Source of the DNA: Silurus meridionalis
Taxonomy: Eukaryota; Chordata; Actinopteri; Siluriformes; Siluridae
NCBI RefSeq assembly: GCF_014805685.1
Contig: NC_060896.1
Coordinates: 15,717,889-15,781,888, forward strand
Reading direction: 5' to 3'
Length of the DNA stretch: 64,000 nt
The notes beneath the pieces are model-generated. The model did no database searches. It worked only from the letters and a program-made list of their open reading frames with translations, and had not been told where the DNA came from. The position numbers and the translations under genes are program-made. Shown piece after piece: positions 46,972-58,971 of this stretch; positions within the stretch are counted from its first letter, which is position 1, and every line of letters begins with the position of its first letter.

Positions 46972-48369
46972 TGTATAAATATATATATAGAAAAAGAAAG
47001 AGAAGAAAAATGCAGGAAAATTGCTTTATAAATTAAAATTAGAAATGCTTTTGAGCCGATTGCTCGTTGGTGAGGTAAAAGGTTAGTCCTGCCCCTTGCT
47101 GAAAATTAGCGGACAAGCAGGCAGAATGAGATTTACTTATTTACAGAACTGATTTATTCTTCTCCTTGGTGAGTACAAACTTTGTTATAGGAAGTGTATT
47201 TAGTTATTTCGATTGCGGATACTGTGAATTGTAACGTGAAAAAGAAATTAAAAAAAAGTAATGTGATGTAAAAGTTTTCAAAAATGCTTTAAAAGTGTAT
47301 GAATATGATGTTATGACTGTATATAGTCATGTTTAAAGGTTTATAAGAAGTTTTATGTGTTAGACAGAGATAATTTCTTTACGTGAAATATGCGCCATGC
47401 GGTGCTAGCTTGCTCACACTGTGCATAGGCCCTAGTGTTGGACTGAGCACATGGTGAATTAGCATGTATGTCCTCATGTATGTGCAAATGATTGAGACAG
47501 AGAGATTGATTTTAATTGAAATGATTTATTTGGACAATGACATTAATGTTTCAATTTCGCTTTGTTGTTACAAGGCTGTTTTTTTTTTTTTTTTTTTTTC
47601 TTTGCGAGAATTGTTCCTGAATCCTGTCCTTGCTGAATATTCGTATTCTGGTCGGGACTGGTGAGCCATTCCATCATTTCGTACCTAAAAACAGAGAAAA
47701 GAGCGTGAAGTCTGCCAAACTGGTAGGATCAAACTATTTTTGCTTTGATTTTTGATTTTTCTCAAGTTTTTTTTCACCTGGACCTTCAGTGGATCAAACA
47801 TTTGGTTTTTTTCCTTCCACTTTTTTAAGAACATTGCTTTACATCTTTGAACTTGAAATTGAGACATCAAACTTAAACTCACTAGACATTAAGACCAAGT
47901 TGAACGCAAAAACTGAAACACTAATTTTGAAATTCAGTGTGTGATATTTATTATTATTTTACTGTTTTGTTTATTTTTATTCTGGATCTGAGCTTTGATT
48001 TGGGTTTTTTAATTTTCATACCTTTTTGTTTTTTGAGTTTTATCATTCAATTCACTGTTATTTCATTACCAACTTAAAAGAGAAGTTTTGAGGACTAAAA
48101 ATAATCAATCAAAACAATATACTAGAGTCTTTGCCCTATTGAATGACTCTGTTCTTTATTCTACTTTATTCTGTGTGATTAATTGATTAGAGACTAATAC
48201 TAGATTACACTATTATACTTATTGCTTACTTTTGCTCCTGTGAGACAACCCTTATCTTCTGATTTTGGTACACAAGAATCCCCAGTGGTTGGCGTAGTTC
48301 CACAAGTGTTTTATGCAGTGACCTAGAGTTGGTTAGAAGAGTGCTACACACTAGTAGGACTGCGTTACA
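46972..48369 (+). repeat. 5' LTR of Ty3-C
   Basis: 1398 bp. It lacks about 210 bases found in the 3' LTR (55101-55317), replaced by about 18 unrelated bases near 47130-47147. A donor-like CTCCTTG/GTGAGTA lies at 47168, conserved in the other LTR, so a spliced leader is possible; no internal spliced copy is present. Confidence 0.85.
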
Positions 48370-48468
48370 CGAAAAACTTGGCGAGCTGCCAGCCAGGAGA
48401 CAAAATTACAGCATTGTGTAATAGTTATTAGTCAACTTGATAACCACAACAGTCAATAAAGAGCTTAA

Positions 48469-48960
48469 GTGAAAAGTAGGAAAAATAAAGCCCACCCTTC
48501 TCTTCAAAGAAAATCAGTTCTACAAGCAAAAATAGAAGCTGTGAAACGTGAGAACATTGACGTCAAGAAATCAGTCATTGTAAGTGGCTTAACTCTCTTA
48601 GATCCTGATCAAGAATTAGAAGCCTGCTTAATGAAATATGGATCCATCAAACGCAACGTAATTATTGACGATCCCAACTCCGAGCACCACCGATGTGCCA
48701 TTGTGGAATTTTCTTATGAATATGCGATGTACAATTTGGAGTCCGCATTGCCTATGACCATCACAAGCACTGTCGATGCTAACATTTTTTTCCATGTGCG
48801 CAGCTTGGGAAGTGTGTACACGCCTGCAGCTGATAGCAGTGTTACTGAAGGTTATTTGGAGAACCTGAAGGCCATGGCCCGAGCCAGCGGAAAAACAATG
48901 CAGGAAGTGCTTCAATGTGAGCTGCAAAAGATTTCCACATTGATGTTTCCAGAAAAATAA
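48469..48960 (+). pseudogene. Ty3-C Gag, N-terminal PNMA-like domain
   Basis: Residues 37-110 (KSVIVSGLTLLDPDQELEAC, then a YGSIKRNVIIDD and RCAIVEFSYEYAMYNLESAL pattern) resemble the RRM-like N-terminal domain of PNMA-family proteins. No ATG is visible at the expected start (the frame opens upstream without Met), so the start codon is uncertain or mutated. The frame ends TAA at 48958; downstream Gag parts are in other frames. Confidence 0.65.
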
Positions 48961-49105
48961 TCTTCTGTATCTGAGCCAGAATTGGAACAGCCTGTGAATG
49001 ACAGCAATATGCATACAAGAGAAGCTGAAAACCCTGCCAAGGAGAGCGCACCGGCACCATCATATTGCCATATGAGGCGCCCTGACTGCCAGTGTTTCTG
49101 AAACC

Positions 49106-49933
49106 ATGTCCTTGAACATACCAACCAGTGCCTTGAATCCACCAGGAATTCAACGAGTAGTTATGGAGCACGTAGTAAGGACCAGTGATTCCATGTCTTC
49201 TTCACATGTTGCCTTTCGTCTCGAAGTCTTTTCTGGAAGAATCCCTCGCCCCAGTCATGAACCCGATTTCGACACCTGGCGTGCCAGCGTGGATTTCCTA
49301 TTGAATGATCAGTCACTTTCTGATTTACACAAGACAGGCAAAATCCTTGACAGTTTACTGACTTCAGCTTCAGATGTCATCAAGCATATTAGTCCACATG
49401 CCCTGCCATCACATTGCTTGAAGGTATTGGAATCTGTCTATGGCTCAGTAGAGGACGGAGATTAACTTTTTGCAAAGTTCATTGGTGCCCTGTAAAATCA
49501 AGGTGAAAAACCTTCCACCTACATTCACTGTCTTCATGTGATGTTGAGCACTGCAATTAGACGAGGTGGTACTGCTGAAGCTGAATGGAACCGTTGTCTT
49601 CTTAAGCAATTTTGCAGGGGTTGCTGGGACAACAGCTTGATTGTTGATTTGCAGCTGGAAGGAAAGAAAGATGCACCCCCTTCTTTTGCTGAATTTGTAG
49701 TACTTATTCGTACTGCAGAAGACAAGCAGTCACTAAAGGAAGAAAGGATGAGAAAGTATCTTGGAATAAACAGACATACTCCTGTTCCACTTAAGCTACG
49801 GCCAACGACTCACCAACAGTCCGTATACTGCACCGACATACCTGGTAAACCCAATGATGAATTAGAAAGTCAGTTAAGTGCAAAGCCGAAATCGGTTAAG
49901 CCTAAAAGCAACTGTCTATGGCAACTGAATTAA
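49106..49933 (+). pseudogene. Ty3-C Gag, capsid domain
   Basis: FRLEVFSGRIPRPSHEPDFD followed by WRASVDFLLNDQSLSD, the start of a PNMA/Arc-like Ty3 capsid N-lobe. A stop at 49462 (GAT TAA) is followed by the C-lobe in another frame (49538-49933: RRGGTAEAEWNRCLLKQFCR and a lysine-rich end). PNMA and Arc genes are known to derive from Ty3 Gags, and this element carries the same domain pair. Confidence 0.7.
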
Positions 49934-50426
49934 GACAGAAGATAGCTGAGCTTCATGCTCATCTTGTCCCAAGATTTCAAGGGGAACGTCAAGAGAAGCC
50001 TCCAGCTTTGAGCACTTTCCCTGTGGAATACTGACCCAAACCTAGACTACCTGAGCTGAACAAGAACCCAAGACCCACCTGACAATCACACAACAGACCC
50101 TGTCCTGGTTATTGATTTCATTGTGGAGAGGATGGACATCTTGCTGTTAACTGTGAGAATGATACAAACCCTCGCAAAGTAGATGAGAAGCGCAGTGAAT
50201 TAAGAGAGCGACAGGCCAAATGGGACCTTTAGAATGCTTTTAGCTCTAAGTCTTTAAACTGAAGTCAGTCTCTGTTGCAGGGCGGACAGAGACTAGAAGA
50301 GAACAATGCCCTAAGAAGAATGGATATCTGTTTCACCAGCATGCTCATAAGTCCCAATGTCATGGATTACCTGCCGGCTTAGTAGGAACAAGGTGCACTG
50401 CCATAATCCAAATTGAAGGGAGAGAA

Positions 50427-51739
50427 GTGAACTGCCTCCTAGACACCGGTTCGCAGGTGACAACTATTCCTAAGTCCTACTATGATAAATACTTATGCAA
50501 GCACCCCATGAAATCCTTGGATCATCTTCTAGAAGTAGAGGGAGCCAATGGACAAGTTGTACCCTATTTGGGTTATGTCGAGCTTAACCTGAAGTTTCCC
50601 GAAAATGTCCTTGGGGTGGAAGCAGGAGTTCCAACCTTAGCCCTGGTAGTCCCTGATTTGATGAACATACCACAGATCCTAATTGGTACCAATTCGCTTG
50701 ATGTGTTGTATACCAACTGCACTCAAGAGAACACAACCATTTTCAAGTCAACTTGCTATGGCTATCAAGCTGTGATAAATGTACTTGAGCAGAAAAAAAA
50801 CCACAAGCTTCCAGTGGAACTGTGGCATGTGTTAAGCTGAAAGGGAGCCAACAAGAGGTTGTACCAGCAGGGTACACTGTAGTTATGAATGGACATATCC
50901 ACGTGAAAGGCCCTCTCTTTGAAAAGTGGGTTTCAGTGGAACAACCTACCACAACATCCATACCTAATGGTCTATTAGTAGCAAGCTCTCTGCACAGTCT
51001 ACCTCCAGGGCATCGCTTTGCTCAGTTGCTAGTTGTAGTGAGGAATGACACTCAAACTGATCTAGTGATTCCCCCAAAGACTGTGATAGCTGAAGTGCAT
51101 GCAGTTCAGGGAATGATGGAGAAACAGCTATCCAAAGTTCATGCTGAAAGTGAAAAGATGAAACATATTCCATCAAACATTTTAATTGACTATGGAGATT
51201 CTCCTCTGTTGCCAGAGTGGAAAGATAAGATAACATCCCTGCTGAACTCCATGCCTGATGTCTTTGCGTTACACGATCTGGATTATGGTCACACTGACAA
51301 AGTGAAACACCAAATTAAGCTCAGTGATGAGACACCATTTAAGCACAGAGCTCAACCAATTCACCCCCAAGATGTGGATGCAGTCAGGAAGCATCTTCAA
51401 GAGCTTCTGGAAGCAGGTGTCATCAGGGAGTCAGAATCTCCATTTTCGTCTCCAATAGTTGTTGTTTGGAAGAAGAATAACTCTGTGCGCCTGTGCATTG
51501 ACTTCCGGAAATTAAACTCCCAGACCATAAAGGATGCCTACGCCCTTCCTAACTTGGAAAAAGCTTTCTCAGACTTGACCGGATCAAAATGGTTCTCAGT
51601 CCTTGACTTGAAGTCCGGATATTATCAAATTGAGATTAAAGAGTCTGATAGGCAAAAAAACGCCTTTGTATGCCCATTACGATTCTGGGAATTTAACCGG
51701 ATGCCGCAAGGAATCACCAATGCACCAAGCATGTTTTAA
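50427..51739 (+). pseudogene. Ty3-C protease and N-terminal reverse transcriptase
   Basis: NCLLDTGSQVTTIPKSYYD is the protease active site. The frame breaks near 50838 and resumes at 50822-51739 with the linker and RT: VIRESESPFSSPIVVVWKK, LCIDFRKLNSQTIKDAYALP, FSVLDLKSGYYQIEIKESD (motif A) and FNRMPQGITNAPSMF. A TAA at 51737-51739 stops the frame in the middle of the RT, where family members have a sense codon. Confidence 0.85.
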
Positions 51740-51745
51740 TGGCTA

Positions 51746-53019
51746 ATGGAGCGTTGTATGGGAGACCTGAACCGGAAGGAAGTACTTGTGTTTATTGATG
51801 ACCTCATAGTTTTCTCAAAAACTTTGGAGGAACATGAGACACGATTGATGCAGGTGCTCAAAAGACTCAGAGACTTTGGGTTAAAGCTTTCACCAGAAAA
51901 GTGTAAGTTCTGTCAAACAGCTGTCAGATACTTGGGCCATATTGTATCCCAGAATGGAGTGGAAACTGACCCTTTGAAAGTAGAAGCCCTGAAAACCTGG
52001 CCAAGACCAACAAATCTAAAGGAGTTAGGATCTTTCCTCGGACTCTCAGGTTACTACAGGAGGTTCGTACAGGATTATTCAAAGATTGTGAAGCCTCTTA
52101 ACGATCTTACAGCTGGATATCCTCCACTGCAAAAGGATCGCAGAAAGAAAATGGATGAAAGTAAGCACTATTTCGATCCAAAGGGACAATTTGGAGAAAG
52201 ATGATCCAAAGAATGTCAGCAAGCATTTGACACTGTCATTGCAAAACTTACATCTGCTCCAGTGTTAGGATTTGCCAACCCCAAGTTGCCATATGTCTTG
52301 CACACTGATGCTAGTACCAGCGGTCTTGGTGCAGCACTGTATCAAGCACAAGATGGACAGATGAGAGTCATTGCTTTTGCAAGCCGGGGACTTACCAGGA
52401 GTGAAGAAAATATCCAGTACACAAGTTAGAATTTCTGGCGTTGAAGTGGGCCGTTACTGCCAAATTTAACGATTACTTGTATGGAGCTGATTTCACCGTG
52501 GTAACTGACAGTAACCCGCTGACATACATCTTAACCAGCTACAGCTGGTTGTCGAGTCTGTCGAAATTTACCTTCAAAATACAATACCAGGCTGGAAGTA
52601 GGAATCAGGATGCGGATGGGTTGTTGAGATGTCCACAAGAGGAAGTTCCTGATGATCTGGAAACACAGAAAGAAAGGGAAAGAATTAGACAGTTTACTTA
52701 CCATCACCTGACAGAAGACTCATCAACGGTTGTTCCTGCAGAAGTCGTAACAGCTATCTGTGAACGTCATCAAATTGATCAGTCCTGTGTTGATCCTAAT
52801 TCTTTACACCCCTCTGTGACTTTAGTGGAATCCCTTGCTGTTGATGTGGATGCTTTACCGAAAGCCTTCCAACAAGAGAATACTTACCAGTTCACAGAGA
52901 TTCCCAAACTGTCTGAGGAAGACCTGCGGGAAAGACAGAGAATGGATCCAAAAATTAGAATAGTCATCCAACAACTAAAATCCAAGGAAAAGCCCTGTCT
53001 CAAGTCCGTTCCATTTTAA
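51746..53019 (+). pseudogene. Ty3-C reverse transcriptase C-terminal part and RNase H
   Basis: VLVFIDDLIVFSKTLEEHET has FIDD at the active site, a common Ty3 variant of YLDD. YLGHIVSQNGVETDPLKVEA and SGYYRRFVQDYSKIVKPL follow. A stop at 52202 precedes RNase H (LHTDASTSGLGAALYQAQDG near 52300), which shifts frame near 52425 (YTS then LEFLALKWAV). 52441-53019 ends RNase H (VVTDSNPLTYI) and begins the tether. Confidence 0.83.
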
Positions 53020-53062
53020 TTAATTCCATGGTTCAAAGAATGGAATCGTCTGGAATTGAGAA

Positions 53063-53926
53063 ATGGTATACTGTTCAGGAGAAGACAGGAGCAAGAAAAT
53101 TCGTCATACCAACTGGCTTTACCTGCTGATCTTGAAGGAACTCCATAATGAAATGGGTCACATGGGCATCGAGCGTACTCTTGACCTTGTTCGAACAAGA
53201 TTCTTCTGGACTAAAATGGCCTCAGCAGTAGAAAAGAAGGTCAAAACCTGTGAGCATTGTGTTCGACAAAAGACTCTGCCAGAGAAAGCTGCTCCTTTGG
53301 TAAACATCAGAACCAGCAGACCGCTAGAGTTAGTTTGTATGGACTTCCAGTCCCTAGAGCCTGACCAAAGTAACACCAAGGACATACTGGTGATAACTGA
53401 TCATTTCACCAAGTACGCTGTTGCTGTACCAATGCGGAATCAGAAAGCCCAGACAGTAGCCAAGTGTCTATTGGACAACTTTCTGGTGCACTACGGATTC
53501 CCAGAAAAGCTCCATAGCGATCAAGGTACAGACTTGGAGTCACGCACAATTAAAAAGCTGTGCAAATGTGCTGGAATATCCAAGATCAGAACCACTCCCT
53601 ACCATCCGAGAGGCAATCCGGTAGAACGCTTTAATCGAACACTTCTACAGATGTTAGGAACCTTGAACAACAAGGAAAAGTCAAGATGGAAGGAGTATGT
53701 CAATCCTCTAGTGCACACATACAATTGCACTAAGAGTGATGTAACAGGATTCTCCCCATATGAACTAATGTTCGGGAGACAACCGCAACTACCAATTGAC
53801 CTTGCATTTGGTTTACCTGTGGATGGACAGTCTGAATCCCACTCCAAGTACGTCCAAGGTCTCAAGAACCGACTAGAAGAAAGCTACAAGGTTGCAACCA
53901 GAAATGCTGCAAAGGTAGCGGAATGA
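53063..53926 (+). CDS. Ty3-C integrase (open fragment)
   Basis: Zinc finger HNEMGHMGIERTLDLVR with CEHCVRQKT (H2C2). The core has LVCMDFQSLE (first Asp), HSDQGTDLES (second Asp) and TTPYHPRGNPVERFNRTL (Glu). TGFSPYELMFGRQPQLPID follows. It ends at a TGA (53924-53926), where the usual frame continues as KKRYDKRV, so only the C-terminal domain is cut off. The stretch is 287 codons and looks catalytically complete. Confidence 0.83.
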   Translation: MVYCSGEDRSKKIRHTNWLYLLILKELHNEMGHMGIERTLDLVRTRFFWTKMASAVEKKVKTCEHCVRQKTLPEKAAPLVNIRTSRPLELVCMDFQSLEPDQSNTKDILVITDHFTKYAVAVPMRNQKAQTVAKCLLDNFLVHYGFPEKLHSDQGTDLESRTIKKLCKCAGISKIRTTPYHPRGNPVERFNRTLLQMLGTLNNKEKSRWKEYVNPLVHTYNCTKSDVTGFSPYELMFGRQPQLPIDLAFGLPVDGQSESHSKYVQGLKNRLEESYKVATRNAAKVAE

Positions 53927-54022
53927 AATAAGAAGAGGTATGACAAACGTGTTGTTGCCTCCACTCTTGAAGTCGGTGATCGTGTACTTGTAAAAAATGT
54001 ACGTCTGAAAGGCAAACACAAG

Positions 54023-54733
54023 TTGGCAGAAAAGTGGGACCCTGAAATTTACGTGGTAATAAAGAAAGCAGGTGACTTACCCGTTTACACAGTAAAACCA
54101 CAAAAAAAGGATGGACCTCTGAGAACTCTGCACAGGGATCTTCTGCTGCCTTGTGGATTCCTGTCGACAAGTGAGTCTGATGAATTCGTCAAAAGAAAAG
54201 TGGTTCAGAAACCCAGAACTAGAGCCAGATGTGCTGAGGAACCTGAGGAGTTTGAAAGCATGAGTGAGCATTCAGAGTCAGACTGTAATCCATTGGACTA
54301 TTATGATCCTGGAAAATCCTTCGAGATTGAAACCAGAATTCTGTCTAACTCAAAACCAGTTCCTCCTTCCACCAGAAAAAGAACAGTCCACTTACCTGGT
54401 GCTGAACCTGTGATGAAAAAGGATGAAGAACTTATTATCCCGAAAGATCCTGTGAATAGAGACTTACCTGATGTGGAATCTTCCAATGCAAGGAAGGATG
54501 ATCATCCCACCCCAGTACAACCAGTAGAGGGGAGCCTATCAGGTCAGCCTGAAATTGAAGTTCTGGAAGAGAAATGGCACAGGTTACAAATCAAGAGCAA
54601 CCAGATGCTAACGGTGAATCACCTGAAAATACAAATGGAGGAGATGAAAGTAGCCCTTCCACTCAAAGAGAAAGCACCAATGTCAAAGACTCTAAAGAGA
54701 ACCAGAGTGTGGAAACTGAAACTGAATTTCTAA
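54023..54733 (+). pseudogene. Ty3-C integrase C-terminal domain and acidic tail
   Basis: KWDPEIYVVIKKAGDLPVYT and LHRDLLLPCGFL match the GPY/F-type C-terminal domain of Ty3 integrases, followed by a long charged tail without recognised motifs. The tail's end is uncertain, as the frame overlaps another (54574-54768). Confidence 0.7.
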
Positions 54734-54947
54734 GACGTTCAAACAGACAATGTGAAGCTCCAAAATGATTTCATTACCCGCAACTGGGTAATCCTCTCAG
54801 TTTAGTCATTCAATCCCTGTTCTCCAGTCTGAGTACAGAAATTATTACTTCTTTGGAAGATCTGAATCCCCCTAGAACTTACTCTCCTATTGAAATCATC
54901 TGAACTCCAGCATGCAGAGGGACCTGCATACATTCAGGAGGGGAGAG

Positions 54948-56552
54948 TGTAATATATATAGAAAAAGAAAGAGAAGAAAAATGCAGGAAAATTGCTTTGT
55001 AAATTAAAATTAGAAATGCTTTTGAGCCGATTGCTCGTTGGTGAGGTGAAAGGTTAGTCCCGCCCCTTGCCGAAAATTAGCGGACAAGCAGGCAGAACGA
55101 GAGTGAACTTGACCGAGAGAAAACACAATTGCACAAATTGTAATTAGAATCCTCTGTTTAGTAATCCAGCGATTAGATTATTAAAAAGTTGAATTTACAT
55201 CTGTGATATATAAGTTTTAGAAACTGTTTTGAAAATAGTAGTGTGCGTTTGAACAAGACTGACGCAATAAGATATATAATATACATCATTTCTGGAGAGA
55301 AACAACTATTTTTGTTTTCTGATTTATTCTTCTCCTTGGTGAGTATAAACTTTGTTATAGGAAGTGTATTTAGTTATTTCGATTGCAAATAGTGTGAATT
55401 GTAACGTGAAAAAGAAATTTCAAAAAAGTAATGTGATGTAAATGTTTTTAAAAATGCTTTGAAAGTGTATGAATATGATGTTATGACTGTATATAGTCAT
55501 GTTTAAAGGTTTATAAGATGTTTTACATGTTAGACAGATAATTTCTTAAAGTGAAATATGCGCCATGCGGTGCTAGCTTGCTCACACTGTGCATAGGCCC
55601 TAGTGTTGGACTGAGCACATGGTGAATAAGCATGTATGTCCTCATGTATGTGCAAATGATTGAGACCGAGAGATTGATTTAAATTGAAATGATTTATTTG
55701 GACAATGACATTAATGTTTCAATTTGGCTTTGTTGTTACAAGGCTGTTTTTTTCCCCTTTTTTTCTTTGTGAGAATTGTTCCCGAATCCTGTCCTTGCTG
55801 AATATTCGTATTCCAGTCTGGACTGGCGAGCCATTCCATTATTTCGTACCTGGAAACAGAGAAAAGAGCGTGAAGTCTGCCAAACTGGTGGGATCAAACT
55901 ATTTTTGCTTTGATTTTTGATTTTAGAAAGTCTACCTGGACCTTCAATGGATCAAACATTTGTTATTTTTTCTCTCTCCTGGATTTAATTTTTCCTTCCA
56001 CTTTTTGATGAACATTGCTTTACATATTTTAACTTGAAATTGAGACATAGAACTTAAACTCAACTGGACATTAAGACTAAGTTGAACGCAAAAACTGAAA
56101 CACTAATTTTGAAATTCAGTGTGTGATATTTATTATTATTTTAATGTTTTGTTTTTTTTTATTCTGGATCTGAGCTTTGATTTGGGTTTTTGAATTTTCA
56201 TACCCTTTTGTTATTTTGAGTTTTATCATTCAATTCACTGTTATTTCATTACCAACTTAAAAGAGAAGTTTTGAGCAGTAAAAATAATCAATCAAAACAA
56301 TATACTAGAGTCTTTGCCGTATTGAATGACTCTGTTCTTTATTCTACTTTATTCTTTGTGATTAATTGATTAGAGACTAATACTAGATTACACTATTATA
56401 CTTATTGCTTACTTTTGCTCCTGTGAGACAACCCTTATCTTCTGATTCTGGTCCACAAGAATCCCCAGTGGTTGGCGTGGTTCCACAAGTGTTTTATGCA
56501 GTGACCTAGAGTTGGTTAGAAGAGTGCTACACACTAGTAGGACTGCGTTACA
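54948..56552 (+). repeat. 3' LTR of Ty3-C
   Basis: 1605 bp, matching the 5' LTR apart from a 217-base internal segment (55101-55317) and small indels. It is followed by CA-rich simple repeat (56553-56625). Confidence 0.87.
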
Positions 56553-58077
56553 CACACCACAGACCACACACATTACACGCACACAAACGTAGCATACACA
56601 CACGCACAACACACACATCACACACATGCATATTCACTCAAAAAAACTGTATATACTTGGGTTTTCTCCGAGTCATTCACTTTGTCTTTCCAGAGTGTAT
56701 TTTTTTTTTTTTTTTACAATTAGATGTATTGTCATACATGTAATAAGCTTTGGGCTTTTGGTTTACCATTGTTTTTATTATATACAAATGTTCTGTAAAT
56801 CAGAATCTGTGTTGTTTTCTTTAATGTTATTTAGCTTTTATACTAAGACAGTTTAATAAAGAAGTTTAAATCTGTTTAACTTCTGTTACATTTTTAAGTC
56901 ACTATTTCAAAGGGTACATTTATACAAGGTAGTAACACGGTGTTTTGTAGTCAAACTGAAGCATTTTTTTTTTAATCACAAGGTTTAGAAAAAACTTTTC
57001 TGTGTCTGGCTTCTGAAGACAGATTTTTGACAAAGCGCTTTGTATTTACTGCTGTAAACCTTTTGTCCAAAAAAATAGCACTGCACATGAAATATTAATG
57101 TTTAGTGTTTAGTGGCAAAGAAATAGGGCTGAGCAGACACAAATTTAAAATTAATGTCAGAACAATCACTGCTATCTCAGAGTAAACCAACCATTTCCAC
57201 CAAGTAATCCCAGGCACTCAGCTCCTGTCCACCTATTTGCACAATATATGGCTTGCCTGGCTGCAGTGGAGAGCACACACATTAGAAGCAATGAAGCTAA
57301 TGATTTCTAAGCTCTCGGAGGCGCCTGTCCATGCACAGTGATGACAAACCTGTCAAGTGGCATAATCTAGGAGGCAATTGTAACATCCTCAGAAAACCAT
57401 AGTGCTTCACAACCCCTAAACCACCCACTCTCTCCTCCCTACACCTCACTATTAATAGAGCATCAATAAATTTCTGGCCTGTATTGGGACAGTGAATTCA
57501 CTTGTAATAACTAAAGGTAGAGTAGAATGATAAATACATAAAGAAAATGATTGTCATGCCCTGGAGCACCAGACCTTGTTATGCAGTCTTAATTTTGGCC
57601 TTTGCTCAGGAATTATTTATCACGGGCATATTATGATGCAATGTCTTTGTTATTCTTTAATTGATGGAGTTATGCTGTGATCTTAACATATTTGGATGTA
57701 TGGGCTTAGTATACATTTTGCTTTCACCTTATCTAGATTTATCAACATAAAATGTGTTTGATGTCTGAGACAAGCTCTGCATTGGGATTTTGACCAATTT
57801 TTTATGAAATATGGTTTGTATGGTTTTGATGTGCTTTAAAAAAAGATAAGTCCACGGATTTGTGTTGAACAATGCCAGATTCAGGCAGATGGGTTTTTTT
57901 TGTGACAAGCTATGTTTAGGATTAGGATTATTAAGCATATTGTATAGACTTTTGTACAAAAAACAATGTATGATTTTCTGTTCTTTGCTTTATATTTTGC
58001 TTACTAGTGCTTAAAATAAAATCTAAATTCTGTTAATAGAACAAGTTAAGTATGATGAAGAACAGACACACACACAC
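56553..58077. other. Non-coding; possible conserved segment near 57190-57430
   Basis: 56553-56625 is CA-rich simple sequence. The rest holds no long frame and no repeat family I recognise. 57190-57430 is less AT-rich and has mixed, non-repetitive composition with TAAT and TCAAGTGG motifs, which could suit a conserved non-coding element, but conservation cannot be judged from one sequence. Confidence 0.4.

Positions 58078-58139
<62 letters not shown>
58078..58139. repeat. TA microsatellite
   Basis: About 30 TA units directly abutting the Ty3-B LTR, which apparently inserted at or next to the repeat. Confidence 0.95.
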
Positions 58140-58143
<4 letters not shown>

Positions 58144-58319
58144 GCAAGTGTAATGGTGTCACACTACATTATTAGAGTTACAATTGATCAGTGGCATTGA
58201 GGTGTGAGTTTTCTTTCTTTATTTTGAAATTTATATTGGCGATTACAGGAATGATGCACGGTCACGTGGTCACAGGTAGAATACTCTCACGTGTACACGC
58301 AAAGGTAGAGATGACGTCA

Positions 58320-58780
58320 TTTCCGTGCGCCCTCTCTCTTTTGCCGAATGCGATAGCGATGAGAGGTATGATTTATCAGCTCTTCGGGAAAAGTTTTAGA
58401 ATATAATAAATACTAATCGGTTAAGGAATTTTTGTGTTAAACATGATTATTTGTTCATTTTTCTTTTGATTTACGGTTAGTAAGTTATTTAATGAATGTA
58501 ATAATGTGTATAGTTAATTTCATAATTATTTCAGGTAATGGCCGCCATTACACGTGCGGCATCCTTTAGTTAAATTGAGTAAAATGAATAATTTCATTGC
58601 TATAAATTTGGTTAATTAAAGATGCATTTTATTTCAATGATCCATGAGAAGTTCCATGTTTCCATGTATTTTTTTTGTTAAGTTAATATACAGTACATTA
58701 AAAGAATATGTAATGATTGACAGGCACGGCTAGACCAGAGATTCGCCATTTATTATCTGATGGTGTCTGTTTCAATACAG
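58320..58780 (+). promoter_or_regulatory. Intron-bearing leader segment in the Ty3-B LTR (exon1-intron1-exon2)
   Basis: Exon 1 is 58320-58365 (46 nt; TTTCCGTGCGCCCTCTCTC start), intron 1 is 58366-58723 (donor GTATGA, acceptor GATTGACAG) and exon 2 is 58724-58780 (57 nt), then donor GTATGT at 58781. Same plan and similar intron length as Ty3-A, with mostly different exon sequence. Small upstream ATGs occur in exon 1. Confidence 0.87.
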
Positions 58781-58868
58781 GTATGTAATTGGATCATTGG
58801 TATTTTAGTTTTCTGTATTTTTCTTTCTTTCGATGTTATATTATTATTATAGTTTAGAAATTGTCTAT

Positions 58869-58971
58869 TTTCCGTGCGCCCTCTCTCTTTTGCCGAATGC
58901 GATAGCGATGAGAGGCACGGCTAGACCAGAGATTCGCCATTTATTATCTGATGGTGTCTGTTTCAATACAG
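58869..58971 (+). repeat. Spliced copy of exon 1 + exon 2 in the Ty3-B LTR
   Basis: 58869-58914 equals exon 1 at 46 of 46 bases and 58915-58971 equals exon 2 at 57 of 57, joined at the exact splice junction with intron 1 missing. It continues into TGATTGGAGAATACAG, the third leader exon. Upstream of the exon 1 match the sequences differ, marking a sharp left border. Confidence 0.93.

Larger units (their letters stand above)
46972..56552 (+). mobile_element. Ty3 LTR retrotransposon with PNMA-like Gag (Ty3-C)
   Basis: LTRs at 46972-48369 and 54948-56552 (TGTA-ATATATATAG...GCGTTACA), a PBS starting TTGGCGAGCTGCCAGCC at 48379, and a PPT (CAGGAGGGGAGAG) before 54948. The order is Gag, protease, RT, RNase H, integrase. 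Several stops and frameshifts are present. No clear target duplication: the left flank is TAAAA, and the right flank is CA-rich simple sequence. No envelope gene was seen. Confidence 0.88.

Noticed and set aside
47464..47664. Small ORFs repeated near 47464 and 55705
   Set aside because: They are LTR sequence of Ty3-C, repeated because the LTR is repeated.
46972..48369. Spliced-copy architecture in the Ty3-C LTR
   Set aside because: A donor-like site exists, but I found no duplicated exon within this LTR.
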